A program made the translations under genes and the position numbers. From Tubiluchus corallicola (taxonomy: Eukaryota > Priapulida > Priapulimorpha > Priapulimorphida > Tubiluchidae): a stretch of 64,000 nucleotides of DNA. The stretch is from the NCBI GenBank assembly GCA_030141605.1, contig JAQGDQ010000091.1, positions 186,001-250,000 on the forward strand, in the 5' to 3' direction. Under the pieces are notes generated by a model. That model did not search any database. It worked only from the letters and a program-made list of their open reading frames with translations, and had not been told where the DNA came from. Positions 1-50,400 of the stretch are shown piece after piece (position 1 is the stretch's first letter; each line of letters starts with the position of its first letter).

Positions 1-2110
1 AATTTATTCATCATTATGCTCAAATTTAGAGCGTCAAAAGCTTTGCGAAGATCTAGGAAAACAGCACCAGTTAGTAAGCTTTTATCCATGCCATTATATA
101 TATGTTCAGCAAAATTCATATGATCAGGGGACCTACGCCATTGTCAAATGATTGAAATTCTTTCAAAGTTTACCCGAATACAATTTAAACCAAATAACAA
201 ATATGTAAATTAGAAACATAGTCAGGTAACACGACATAATGCACTGAATACGCCAGCTAGAAGTATTTTAGTATATTGGACCTTTCAGAATACGCTATAC
301 TACAGTTCATAAAGGTTTTGACTGAACTCTGTATAAATAAGAGTGTTCCAAATTTTGCAAGGGCAAATTTGGATACCGCTCAGCTAAACGAAGTTGTGTA
401 TGTTTGAAAAAATTTTAAAGTCAAATTGTTCTGTGCGAGCTAAATTAACTATGACGAGTTTCATCAAAATTTAATCGTTCTAGTAGAAAATATACTACAA
501 ACCTCGTTGGTCTTACAAAACGTCAAGCGTACTGAAAAACAGAAATACTGAAAATTATGGAAAAGTGCTAATGTTATCAAACAATCTAATAAATGCTTAC
601 AGCACCCCCGGCATTTCTAGTACCTTGACTTTTAAAGATTGCAGGCTTCATCTATTAGGCGGTAGACTGTCAAAAGCTGAAAAATGTAAGTAATTAACTG
701 GAACATATATCCGCAGTAAAAACAGAGTTCATTTAAATTTTGATCACAAAAAACAAAACATTGGGCAAAGTGCCATTAGATAAACCTGCAAAAATAAAAA
801 TAGTTCTTTATGACCGTGTATTTCGGCACTACTTTGATTGCAAGGAAATTGGGGGGGGGGAGGGGGAGGGGGAGGCCTGTTAGCTTTTACAATCAAATAA
901 TCAAACAACACAATCATTAACAAGTCACGAGGAATTATATTATATTACTATACAAGCATGTACAATCACAGAATCAAATAACACAATTATTAACAATACT
1001 AAAATACCACTATACTAAAACACAGCGGAACAATTAGTCTGGCTAGTCTACAGTTCAAGGTAGACCTGTCTTACACAGTTTAAATACAGAAAACTAAACA
1101 CTATTAATGTAAAAGGTCATTAAGAGCAGATACGTACATGAAGATTAGAGGGAAGTTTAAGCTATTTCAATGTTATAACAAGCCTAAAACGGAGTAAATG
1201 AGATGAAAAAACTATGAAAGAGAGATTAACAAGAAGACAAACGATGTAATATTTAATTAAAGGGGAAATTAATACCAGATGTATTAAAGTTCTTGCACAC
1301 TACAAATCAAGTTAAATTTAAGTTTATGTTAAGGCTGTCAAACGGTAAGCAATTATGAAACGGACTTCGCGACATTAGCTTTTGAGCCATTCAATTCGAT
1401 TTTATCAAGATAGTACGATTCTCTCGTTTTACGAATCACAGACGTTACAATATTCCGTAAGAGTCTGAACTGCATCCAGTAGTAGGGAGTTCCATTAGTT
1501 CTGGCCTTATTATGGTGATAGTCTCTCATTTTCATAAAAGAAATAATGTCATTAGTGATCCAAGGTTGATGTGCTCCTTTAAGTTTTCTTGTAATAAGCA
1601 AGGCATATTTGTTGAGGAAAAATGCCTTTAAAATTAGCCCAGCATTCGTGAACATTGTCACATAAAAGAAAATTTTTCTAGTTTGCTTTTCGTATATCAC
1701 TGAGGAAAGCGTTTTCATCAAAATTTTTATCGCAGCGGAAAGTTCTGATAACCGGCATAGCTTTAGATACAGAGATTTGTTTCTTATGCCATGACCCTCA
1801 TGGTGATCACTGAGCCCTATTGAAATGACACTAGACTTACAAATACGATCTTGATACTAACATATAGTCAATTAGGGTGTTTGTTTTAGATGTTTTACGA
1901 GGTGTGTCTGAAATGGACTTGGACTGTTCTAGAAATTTTGCTAGCAACATCTGGTTTCTTGCGATCAAAATTTAAATCACCAATAATAATTAGCTCACTA
2001 TGATTTAGTTCTGACATTTCATTACCAAAGTCGTTTCCAAAAGTTTCAATGTTGCCCTTAGAAGGCGGTCTATATGAAGAAGCTATAATACCTATAATAC
2101 TGTTTTTTAA
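1..2110 (-). mobile_element. Decayed non-LTR retrotransposon (copy A), endonuclease to RT
   Basis: Read on the minus strand, about 2110 to 1741 encodes an endonuclease-like stretch with a YRPPS segment followed by GDLNFD (about 1962-1983), as in APE-type endonucleases of LINEs. Next comes 1721-1353, an open 122-codon piece with PWITNDI and a basic helix ending RKTRESYY, the usual linker between endonuclease and reverse transcriptase. At 135 to 1 is an RT core motif (VFLDLRKAFD) that runs off the left edge. Stops and frameshifts interrupt the endonuclease part, and the middle (about 140-1350) has no recognisable coding, so this copy is dead. The clade (CR1/Jockey-like) is a guess. One element with an interrupted middle is the simplest reading, but two neighbouring fragments are possible. 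Confidence 0.6.
850..873 (+). repeat. G-tract with G-quadruplex potential
   Basis: A run of about ten G, then G5, G5 and G2 blocks separated by single A. It fits the pattern for an intramolecular G-quadruplex on the plus strand. It lies inside the non-coding middle of retrotransposon copy A. Confidence 0.7.
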
Positions 2111-2194
2111 TTTTAAATTTATTATAGTGATTTATAGTCAGGTATTACATGAATAGCACGTCTATTATTATCCAAACAGTCAGATACACACACA

Positions 2195-2278
<84 letters not shown>

Positions 2279-2279
2279 G
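2195..2279. repeat. (ATT)n microsatellite, probable 3' tail of LINE copy B
   Basis: About 28 near-perfect ATT units. On the minus strand this is a (TAA)n tail placed directly after a GAAATAAACTCA sequence. That is how several non-LTR elements end, so it marks the 3' end of the neighbouring minus-strand element. Confidence 0.85.
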
Positions 2280-4036
2280 AGTTTATTTCGTATAAAATAT
2301 ACAGTTTACAAAGATAAAGATGTTAGTAAAACAGGTAATGCGATATTAGTAAGGTAACATATCTACAGACATTCAACTTTATAATAACCACACATTGTAG
2401 TTCCCTTGTAATTATATTACATTATACAGTGTTGTAAGGAGCTATAATAGATATCTTAAAACATAATCTTTAAATGAGTTCTTAACCTTTAATTTTACAT
2501 TTTCGTTTAGATCAGTACAGCCATATTTAAATCTTAAATTTACATGACTGTTATTTACATAGTAGCATAGCTTTGGAATGTGCAAGAGTTTACAATTTTT
2601 CTCACAAAGTTTAATTTTCGACTATCTATTAAATAATTCGCAGGCATTGTGCCACAAAAATACATTAACAATTTGACGCTTTCATTTTGTCTAAAATCGA
2701 ATATCTTTCTATAAGCAGTGTTCCATTTTACCTTAATGGCATTAACTTCATTGTTTGATATACCCCCAATTTCGCATCCGTATAGCAAATAAACGATCAG
2801 TTGTTTACCGCAAAAACAGATTACACCCCCTCCAGTAAAGCTTTTACCAAAATATAGAAGCCACGTTTTGTTAGGATTAAATGAGATACTCCATTCTATA
2901 CCATTTTTTTTACAGATTTTAAACATTCCACGTAAGTGTCTACATGACCCTGATAACAAGGCAATGTCATCAGCATACATGACAGTGCCTACAAAATTAT
3001 CTTCCACATAACAACCATAACCAGCTGAACGCAATTGACGTGTAAGGTCGTCTGTATATACAGCATATAAAATCGGTGATAATACACCTCCTTGTCTGAC
3101 ACCTGTTTTTATACAAAATTGGGCAATATACTGATCTTGCCATTTGACACAGGCCGTAAGTTTACTATACCAATTCATTAATACGTTAACAAATATCTTG
3201 GGAACCCGTTTTTCTAGCAGTTTTATAAACAACCCTCCGTGCGGTACTCTATCAAAAAGCTTTGGAGGCATCTAGAAATGCGACATATACAGGATTATTT
3301 CTTACGGTGAAAAAAATTTACCGTTTCTTTTATGGTATATATCGCATGATTGCAACTTGATTCAACTTTAAAACCGAATTGTAATTCATCACTTTCTAAG
3401 CAATCACCAAACTTTGCCAGTAAAACAGTTTCAAATAATTTTGAGATAGTGGGAGATAGAGTCACTGCACGATAATTATTGAAATCTGTTAGGTCGCCAT
3501 TGTTATCTTTAACAACAGGTATAATTATTCCTTTCCCAAAATCATTTGGCACTTAACAGTGTATGTATATAAGATTAAACAGCATTGCTATGTACAGTGA
3601 TAATACTCTAGGAGCATATAACAAATGTTCAGTATATATTTGATCATAGCCTGCTGATTTACCTTTGCTCATGGTTTGTATCATGGCATATATTTCATCT
3701 ACACTAACAGTACAGCCATATAACGAGCCCTCAGAATAATTAGTTAGTTTAGTAAGTACATCTGTCTTCAAAGATTCATCCTTGACGATATCATCTGGTT
3801 GAAATATTTTTTCAAACCCAAGCTTAAACTCATTTAATACAGGTTTTAATCCAACAGCATCATTGAGCTCATTAGTGTACTTTACATTTTCTGGACAATG
3901 TCGTTTCTTCCATATTTTCCAAAAACTATTCATATTCTTGCCCATCAACTCAGTATACATTTGTTCATTGTTACTTTTGTCGACATTTTTTTGGGCATTA
4001 CTTATAGCTTTTATGTAAGCATCATATATATAGCCC
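2280..4036 (-). mobile_element. Decayed, 5'-truncated LINE (copy B) with reverse transcriptase
   Basis: Minus-strand reading in three pieces. 4036-3556 carries the pre-RT linker and KSAGYDQI, matching the usual K-S-x-G-x-D start of the RT domain. 3552-3295 carries GIIIPVVKDN, NNYRAVTLSPTISKLFE and LQFGF (RT blocks). 3271-2555 carries FDRVPHGGLF, GVRQGGVLSP and the catalytic YADD box at 2977-2966. The first two pieces are in one frame separated by a stop at 3555-3553. A frameshift lies near 3263-3300, where the aspartate of the AFLDASKAFD-like block sits. The element lacks its endonuclease, so it is 5'-truncated, and it ends in the (TAA)n tail. It is not functional as it stands. Confidence 0.85.
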
Positions 4037-7000
4037 CACCTTCTCCTTCACGTATAACACATATACACACTACCTGCTTAGTTTTGTGATGTTTTACTTA
4101 AAATATGGTCGCACTAAAAAAAACTGAGCATTAAAGATCAAATTTAAACTAATACATGCGTTACAAGTTTACTAGAAATGTTATAACCTGCCAACTAGGT
4201 TTTTATCACTAGGGAGTTTTGCTGGATTTAGATAAAAAAGTAATTTAAGTGTCACGCCGTTTCCGCGACCCCCTTTAATGTGGTGACGCAACAATTCATG
4301 CATAATCGCATTCTTATTCAGTATAGATCATTTCTTTATCATGAGATCCTGTAATAAATAATAATATATAAGCCCTATGATCACTGTGCTTCCTTGTGTT
4401 GTTTAACCAATAAGAGTAATTTTGCCAGATAAACTATGCAAACATAATCTGTATACTTTGGATTTTTGAGCTCATTTGCTTGCTAATACTTAAGTTGAAG
4501 AGAGGTACAACTGATTTTACCTATGTAAAACGCCACTAGTTTCGGATGATTTTGTGAAGTACGATTAAAAGGTACGTATGTATAAAATATTACTTTCACA
4601 ATAATGTCAGTATTCAGTAATGACGTCATGTATTTCGTATTACTAGTGTGCAATAATGTATGATTCATTCAAATCAAATCCAGCTGCGTTATTACTATAT
4701 ACTGCATATTTTAACATAGTGAATATGTAAAAATTAACACTATATTTGAATAATATAATATAATCCTATACTGATTTCTTTCAACTTCATAATACTGAAA
4801 AAACGTTAATAAACATTGAGAAAATATCTGAAAAAAATATAAGAAATTATCGCATGGAATGTATGGATGTTTCACAATAAGAACCAATCTAAGATATGAG
4901 TACATCTGGTATGATTTAATTCGAGAGTGGTTAATTTATAGTACAACTGAGTACAACACGTATGTATAACTGCCCCTCCTTGACGCTTATAGCAGAGGCG
5001 ATAATTGTTATGATACTTGTAGTGTGACTTAATTAAATTAAAGAGAAATATCATCAGTAGCGCAGACAAATAAATGTATTTGATGAATTTAGCTGATTTA
5101 CAACATAGAGATTTTTTTCCATTTCGACAATGGGCAAAACATTGAAGTAAGCAATACCACAATAATAGAAAACAGCCTCGATAAAGCAAATAAATGCTCT
5201 GCCAAGGCAAAGTGTTCCTCATACAATCTACATTATCTAGAAGTCTTGCACGACTTTTGTAAAAATAACGGTATGCTTAGTTGTTTCTTGAAAGCTAAAA
5301 GAAGCTCTGGTTATGTGCAAGAAACAACAAGGTTGGCTGAGTTAACTAACTGGCTGATGTAGGCGAAGGAAGTCCACAGGGAAGGGCAAAACTTCTAATT
5401 TGTTCAAAACTTGGTATGTAAAAAAATCGTACCAAGATAGAATAAATTTAACCTTGTTAAGATGTGAATCTGTAACTTACGAATTTTTGTTTTACCATTT
5501 TACCAACTGAACTAGGCAGCCAATCCCCAAGAATAATCTTATACGAAACCTGATACGCATCAGATGATAGCCATGAACTTATTAAAAAGCTTCTGTCGCG
5601 CTTATTCGAGACCATGTAATTTCTCAGGCCAACTCTAATGAAATGATAGAACTCATAGTTTATTGAAACGTTTATATGGCAAGAACGTTCTAGTTAAACT
5701 ACCTTTGTTCAAACCCATGATGTTTTGTGGATACTCGCTTTTTGGCTGATTTTTGATAAAATCAATTTATTGTTGGATTTTACGTCACGCGATTTCGTTT
5801 GTACTACAAATCTGAACTTCACCGCTAATAATTTTATTAAAAAAATTAAAGTCACCATTACATATGGGAAACAGATTAAAGGAATTTCATTTATTGCGCA
5901 TTATAGAAAAATGCTTAAAAATTACATCGTAAACTAATCAGACTTTATTTGCTTTTATGACTATCGCTATATACTAATATTCTAAGACTGATTTAAATAA
6001 GTTCTACACCACAGAATAATTAGTCTGTCACATTTCTCAACGTAAAGTATATGAATAAGAAACACGATAAGGATATTAATAATCGAAGTTACCATAGTAA
6101 GGATTATTAATTATTATACGCATACGGTATGTGATGATGTATACCTTATATAAGTAACTATTCTGGACTTCTGATACGTAGTAGTGCGTCTTAATTTATA
6201 TGTAGGTTGGGCTTATGATTTTGTCATTTCCTAATATGCGGCGATAAATTTGAAAATGATGTTGCCTTACAAAAAAGTTCCAAAGACGAAAACAATATTC
6301 TGTTATCTAAATGCACAATTAGTTAAGATCAGTAAGGGATGACAAGCCGATGAACGTCTGTATGATGTACACAAACTACCAATTACAATGAATGTAGTTT
6401 TAAATAAATACGTTATTGATGTTGGTTCAAAGGGCACATTGGTTATTGACTGTTGATTATCATTAAATGTTAGTGAGTGTTTTAGACATCAACATGGGAA
6501 GTTCCCGTTGGTAAATCAAGATAAATTAGGTTACTGTGTTTGACATGTGACAAGGTATTTACATTGTACTAAGCTAGCACATTATAAACCAAGAAATGTA
6601 CAGCACACGGAACTAATTTTTAGAATAATTATGCAGTGAATTTAATTTTTTTACACACAGCCTGTCACATCTTAGTTACTTTAAAAACTTTATAAACGTT
6701 GGAAACCTTTCGTTGTGTTACATAAGCAGTTTTCTACCCTACATGGAATTGAAGGCGAAAAAAGCAAAAAAAGCGTACAAGGTAACTCCGCGTTAATTTG
6801 CCAGAGGTTGGTTTTTGGTGTAAGATTTTTCTAAAATATCGAAAGAAAGCATGCCTTTTGATACACATGGTAAGGTACCTTGAATATGCTTTTTTCAAGC
6901 TTAAGCTCGCCTTTTACTTCAACATGATACCATCTGGCCAAAAAACAAGCTAAAATACTCGCAATAAGCTCAATTGCAATTATTTGGTTGTATTGTTATT

Positions 7001-7829
7001 GTAAAACCATGAAAGCCCAAATTAATTGAAAGACAATTCGTTTTCCCTATAGAAAACGGAGATTATTTAAAGTAAATTTTATCTTAGAATTGCATAAATC
7101 TTTGAGGCAGCTGCCAATTTGGATTTGAGATTCTCTGTGTCAGAAAAGATTTTGCAAAAGACTTTTTCAACGGCTTTATAAAATTAATAAATTTATAATT
7201 GTTTCTTATGAGATATAAACACTCACATTTAAGGTTGGAATTTGGAATCTTAGAATCTGAAAATTTCTGCATGCAAAATTAGCATAACTAATAGGCGCCC
7301 CTGTATTTGGCGTGATGTTTCTTTTGCCAGAATATTATGCACAGTATGCGGATAATCATTTTAGTAGAGTCTTTTTGCCTCACGTCCTCCATTTGCCACA
7401 AGTCAAATTGCCTCTCCTCTTTTACAAGAGTATCTGATTCAAGAAAGTGCATTCCAAATAATATGCGTAGTCTTAAAATATTATTTTTACTATAAAAGTA
7501 CATTTTGATAAACGTGTATAAAAGTGGCATTATTTTTGTGGTGAATTTCTTAAAAATCTAATGCCAAAAAAAGAAAGTTTGGTGGATTTTTAACTTGAAG
7601 AGAGGTGGTTTTCTACCTTAAACTGTGGCAGAATATTATATCCTGCAGATCAGTAGAACAGTAGTTCGGAGAAAGATTAATATCTAGCAGTTGGCTAATC
7701 GTTGGTAACAATTCGTTCCTGAAATTTTGAAATTTCCTTCTTTGGAGGAACTCTCCTGGCTGAAAACTCCGATTGTATTACTAGTCCAAATTTATCCAGT
7801 AGAGCTCTTTTTGAAGTTGAAGCAAAACA
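4037..7829. other. Gene-poor upstream flank of gene 1
   Basis: AT-rich sequence with only short open frames on either strand and no recognisable domain. The longest, minus 5222-4872, is Cys/Leu-rich and resembles no family I know. The last 300 bases hold the putative promoter and 5' UTR of gene 1. I see no tRNA, rRNA or conserved element here. Confidence 0.6.
7517..7524 (+). promoter_or_regulatory. TATA-box-like element upstream of gene 1
   Basis: TATAAAAG about 306 bases before the gene 1 start codon. A transcription start about 30 bases downstream would leave a 5' UTR of roughly 280 bases with no intron needed. Such boxes also occur by chance in AT-rich DNA, so transcript data would be needed to confirm it. 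Confidence 0.35.
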
Positions 7830-27110
<19,281 letters not shown>

Positions 27111-30038
27111 AGCAAATTTATTAACATTTGTGATAATAACAATAATGTGATATTTCTTTGTGTTTTTCATTTATGTTGATATTGATTCTAATAATTTGTT
27201 TGCACTGAGAGACTTAGTTCAGACTGAGTTCTAACTGGGTCACTGCAAGCTGCATGCGTGCCTATGGCTTTTATTTTATTTTATTTTATTTATTATTTTA
27301 ATTCTTGTGATTGTCAGTTTTAGATTATTTTATAACTACTTTTACAAATTTACAAATGTCCTTAATGATAAACAAGTGTTCGAAGGCGTGGCTTTGCAAT
27401 GTTAATATTAATTATTATAATGCGGTTCAAAAGATAGCTGCTTACAATCGAAAACATGTATACTAGTCACTAAAAAGATACAATGCCAACTACAAATAAA
27501 AACCAGTAAATTAAAATAAAAAAACCAAGTTATAAGCTAGTTTAGCAGAAGTTTCTTAAATAGTTTCATTGTGTTTAGTTGCATAGCCTGCCTAGAATTT
27601 AAACTGTTTATACATGTATTAAAGTTTAATATTCGTAATTGTCAATCGGTTATGCTTTTACAAATATTGAGATGTACAATATATATAATTTAATCTCGCA
27701 CTGTAATTTACAACATTTTAATAAAGTTTACTATATTTATTAAAATAATATAAGGAATGCTGATATTGGCTTGTTGTGAACTTGGGCAGAAATTTCTGGA
27801 GAAGCAAATTGAATAAAAGATGTTGCTGAGATTTTCGGTTTATAAAAGACCCTAAGTCTTATTAAGTTTTATAACGCCTGTCACTGCTGGAAAATCTCGC
27901 CACTCCTTATCTGAAATGTTCAACCAATATCGCTGAAGATCGACTATTTGAACATACTCTAAAGCAAGACATTCTACTAGACTGCCTAGCAAGAATGCAT
28001 AAATTTTGATTGAAACTTTATCATGACAATGAAAATAAAACGAAAAAAATGTATGAGGGTATGCGTGTGAAACAGAAAGAAAGAGGGGGTATGTCTCCAG
28101 ACGGTGTTTAATTCGCGAAACATGTTTTCGCAATAATAATGACTGTGTGTCTCGTAACAACAGCGTTCCAACAACCAACCAGTGTTAGAGATCACCCTAA
28201 TAACTTAACAGTCTTGATGGCGATGATAATTATAATGACAATAGAACAACGATGGTGGTTACAGTCATGACTAAATGTTTGTGTAATGACAGCGATAAAG
28301 ACGACTGTGAAGATGATGACAATAATTACAATGAAGACGACGATTGTAATGATGACCACAATTAGTTTCACAATATGAATGAAGAATTAAAATTGGAATT
28401 GAAAATGAATGAAGAGTTGGAATGCAAAAGCAGGCCAAATTGATTTAATGAGCCGTTATTTCAATTTTGTCAAAAACAGTGTAGATATTTTGTTAATATA
28501 TTTTGCTAATTCTTTAGAATTAAGAGGCTGGACTGGCTTTAATGGTTTATTTGATGGCAGCCAAAAAACGAATTTGCACTTCGTGAAAAACTTCAAAACT
28601 GCCCACCGAACATTATTTTAAAATACTAAATTGCCTAATCAAAATTAGCCTGATTAATTTTTTCCCAAATAATTTTGCAATGTTTGTTATCGAAATTTTC
28701 AGTGAAAAGAGAAAGGAAAGCAAGCTTTGCCAGAAAGAAATAAAGTATAAGATAAACACTTCGAACAGCTTATAAGGAACTTTAAGTTTGATAAAGCTCC
28801 AGATCTATTATTTCTATGTACATCACGCTCTGTCTTAGATACTAATTGACTAACGACGTTTATCATGCGGTGACGTCTTTTAGTTGGGCTACATATAGAG
28901 CAAAATGCACGGCACCAAAGTGCTAGACTTTCCCACAGTAGAAGAACGAACGAGAAATGCATACGTCATGCTTCTGTTGCTCCCGAAATGTATTGAGATG
29001 TCGGTTAGCCAAGAATGCATAAAGGTGTCTTGGCTCGTTTCCAAAGAAATTGGTGCTCACTTTCATGTGTACTATCGACTTTCCAGTAGACTTTTGAAGC
29101 CAAGTTTGATGCTATCACAATTCTCATAAATCGTAGACTGAGCAACTAAATTGTCATGTGGTTCCTGTTGCAATTGCTGTTTTATCAAACTTTTAAAATA
29201 GTGAGGGATATATGAAACACCCATTAGCAAAAGAAGGTACATGGAACAGTAAACAATTATTTAACACAAAACAACAACAAGTAAAAAATAATAAAACGAT
29301 GGTTGAATAACCTGTATATGGTATATTTAATGTTATAATAATTATAAATCAAGACGTTCTTTGGTTTATATTATTACATACTGTGTAAAGGTTAGCCAAG
29401 TATTGTTTTTTCTTTTGTTTGTTGTTAAATTTTAATCATGGTATGGCCGCAGGACTTAAGATGCTCAGAGATAGACATCCTTTTCGAGGATTTTCTTTAA
29501 AATTTTCCTTTTACTTAGTTTAAAAGTGTGAAGTTTCGCTGAGAGAACGTGACTTGGTATGTATTGATCAAAATTTGTCTTTTTAGCTTATCATTTATTA
29601 GTTTTTGTTTAATTAGTGTCTACATCTAATTGAATTAAATTATAAAGTTGTACATTTAATGGCATTTTTGGTTGGCTTAGTTTTCTATCCTACATCTATC
29701 CTATATGAATATAGAGCAATTGCACCCTACATATTTGCGTTCTTGATACAAGACAAAATTTTCATTTATGTAGGCTTTCATACCAATTTCGGAATGTTGA
29801 CAGTGATTAAGCTGTTTGTAAGTCCAAAGCTTAAATAAATAATAATTGATAACTGGACATTGCAAAGCGCTTGTTATTGTTCGCCATTAGCCACTGGCAT
29901 GTTTTCGTTTTAATGGAAACGCTATGAATGTTAATGTTATATACTAAAGTTGGATTTCAGTTATATTAGTGTCGCAAATTGAAATAATGTGATGAACAAG
30001 CTTCCTAAATTGTGATTATTAAAAAAACACATGATAAA
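27111..30038. other. Spacer between genes 1 and 2
   Basis: Holds the gene 1 3' UTR, a TTTTA run near 27270-27300, and a GAT/GAC-rich degenerate repeat at about 28211-28366. Two unrecognised short frames overlap on opposite strands near 28700-29130. The gene 2 promoter and 5' UTR must lie at its right end, but I see no clear TATA box. Confidence 0.6.
27720..27725 (+). terminator. Candidate gene 1 polyadenylation signal
   Basis: AATAAA followed by GT-rich sequence within 50 bases, about 610 bases after the stop codon. Other hexamers occur nearby, so the site used cannot be told from sequence alone. Confidence 0.35.
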
Positions 30039-47482
<17,444 letters not shown>

Positions 47483-50400
47483 ACATTTGCACTTGCTTAT
47501 CAAAAATTGTCACTGTGATGTCTTCAGTTTTTAACTTTAGTTTGACATCGATATGTTATGCCTAAGTAGGACTTTATCAACTTTTTTTCACTGTTGTATT
47601 TTTTAACATTGTTTTGTTTCTATAACATTGGCTTAACATTTGTTTAACATATGTTATGGTTTTGTTGTTAATGAATGAACTAAGTACATTACTTTTAATT
47701 AAAGTGTCTCATTTGGTGGCCGGTGATCTTTTGCCGTCCTTCTCTCTAAAAATAAGTTTATAAGTCCCGAGTTTTTATAAATTCTTTATCATTTTGTCTA
47801 ATAGGCTAAACAAATTTTGACTTGACTCATTTAATTTGAGAGCCCTTTCTCACATTGAATGATCAAACAAGCTGCCTTACAACATTGAGTTGATGAACCC
47901 AAGACTGCTTTATTCTCGAATTAGCCGCTTCAACAATTTAGTATTGCCCGATAATGCTGTAAGTTTCAAAAATCCATGTACCACTCTTTCTTTCATTCTT
48001 TCATACTTCTAAGAGGTCTAAGAATTATAAATAAAGCGCATCAGCATTGGTGCTTGTATGGACGGTAAGGCAAATTTGACAACTGTTATTACTGAATATT
48101 GTTAATCAAACACAACTAATTCAAAACAGGCCTAGGAGGAAACGGTAGTTAGTCAAAAAATATGGAAAACTATATTTTCATTCCGAATGTGATTCGACCT
48201 GCTTTTCACTGTAATTCCGTCTAGGAGAAAGTTCTTACCAGCCGAAAAAAGATAACGATTTTCTTCTTGACAATTTATTTTCTATTGGCACATACCCGTA
48301 GTAGTCCTATATTGTCTGCAAACTCACTTCAAAAAACCAAGTCATTAAAATTTTGAAAACAAAATTCGGAACTTCTTCAGTGCCCTGGTATAGTGACAGA
48401 CGTGTTAGGTGAGTGGAACCACATTCATTTCTTGATTGTCCATTATAACATTGCAGAAACGTCTAAAGTAGGCCTACTACTAACATGAATTTAAAATAAA
48501 TGTAAAATATGCGGGAAGATTAACCGTGTATTTTCCTTAACAGAAATTGTTTTGCGTCTTTGTCAATTCTCGAAAAGAAAGGCATCTGAGATCGGGTTTT
48601 ATTCGGGTAAGGAGACGATTGCCCTGTCCTCTACCAGCAGGCGCTCCCGCCACCACCTAAAGAAAATTTTCACTTGGTGTCCACCAGACTTTTGTTTATA
48701 GCACAACAATCTGTATTGTAAAATGTGTTTTTCAGTTAGCCTACTTCATAAATATCCTGAGAGTCTATAACAGTTAGCATTGATATGAGGTCTATAACAT
48801 CATGTACACAAGCGCCTTGTTTACTAGACTTTGGCTATTATGTATAGTGTCTTGTTCAATAAAGACAAACTTGTCCAGAGGTAAATAACCACTGATAAAA
48901 GATCGCGACAAAGTAAGTTAATATCAAAAACAGTAGTCATCACTTCCTGTCAGCTATAAACTTAGTATAGAAATTACGTAGAGCTAAGTAGCCTCCATGT
49001 TTTATTGTTTGCAAATAAAAAACAATTCGCTAGAATTTCTGCTGAACACTCGACGAGGAACAAATAACATGTGGTGTCTGATGAAAGATTGATCAAAGCA
49101 TAGATGTCAAATAATGTCTGATATAACTATGCAGATTCCCAGAGGGTGGCAAATCATACACTTTAATCGAAGCAGTAGGTAAGTACTCATGTCAAGTATT
49201 TACGTTGTTTAAGTCAAATGGAGTATTTACTTGTTTAAAAGTAACATGCCAATTGAATAATTTTATTTAGTTTGAAGAATGTAACACGACGATGATGGCG
49301 GTGATAGTGAATTACGAGATGACGAATCTGACAAGCGCGTTCATTTTGTTTGAAAATGGTTTAAATTAAAAGTAATTTTTGCGTTATCGTTGATAATCCC
49401 GGAAATATGTACGCCCCTATGCAACAGTTTAGTTCAAATCTCCATTCCATGATCTTGTTTTAGTTATTATAACACGAATCACAAATATTTCAAACAAGTG
49501 CAAGGTAATTACAAATTAAGTTAGCAAATTCGCCTTATTAAGTCTGAACATCTAAAGAGGGTTCATATGAGCTAGAAATACCAGCACTGAAAGCAATATA
49601 AAGTGTAAAAAGCACTTTTCTATATTCATATGAGGCATTGAAACAGCAGACGTATGCTGTTTGAAATTAAATTTTCCTTCAACGAGAGAAATAGCTAGTG
49701 GCACAGGATGTAAAATAATCATTCGCTGGGGGAGTGGGGTGGGGTTACAAAGTCAAGGAGTAGTACTAATTTATTGCACCAGTGTACTACCGAATCAACA
49801 GAAAAACAATTATGCCTTCAATATTTAGTGTGAAAGACCTCTGTGATCTCACTTAGCCTTCATACTTGAAGGGTATGATCAGAGACTCGAATACTTCAGG
49901 GTCGAACACATCTAGCGGATGCCTCGTAAGCTTGTCTTTTGAACACCGATAAATGGTACAGTTGTGGATCATCTTAGCGTCCAATTTAAATTTTCAGGAT
50001 AGCTCACCGTGTTCGGTGAGGTTGAAGTTGGTGAATTTCGAGGTCCGTCAATGCGATCTGGTCAGATCATGCCCCTCAAGACTGCGAGCTATACGAGAGG
50101 CTTGGGACTTCCACACTAAATAGTGAGGGCGTGACAAATTGCTATTGATTCGGCAAAATTTGACGTAAAAATTTTCTGTACGGTTGTCGTTGTTTTTGTA
50201 CCGCCCTAGCAAATTGTATTTTGTACACAGTAGCAAGATAAAGCCTGTCATCGAGTAATTTCACTAGCAGTCACCCTTCCATTTACTACCAACTAGAGTG
50301 CTGCTTCTTTAACTATATTAAAACTACAAGCAGAACGCTTAGATACAATAGGTAATGCATGTTATGACCGAAAAATCAATCTGAGTAATTCTTTATGTTT

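Noticed and set aside
4872-5222. 116-residue Cys-rich minus-strand frame upstream of gene 1
   Set aside because: It shows no recognisable domain or coding signature and no support from neighbours; it is likely chance in AT-rich DNA.
28699-29129. Overlapping frames on both strands in the spacer between genes 1 and 2
   Set aside because: No family resemblance, no splice context and no poly(A) or promoter arrangement; could not be supported as a gene.
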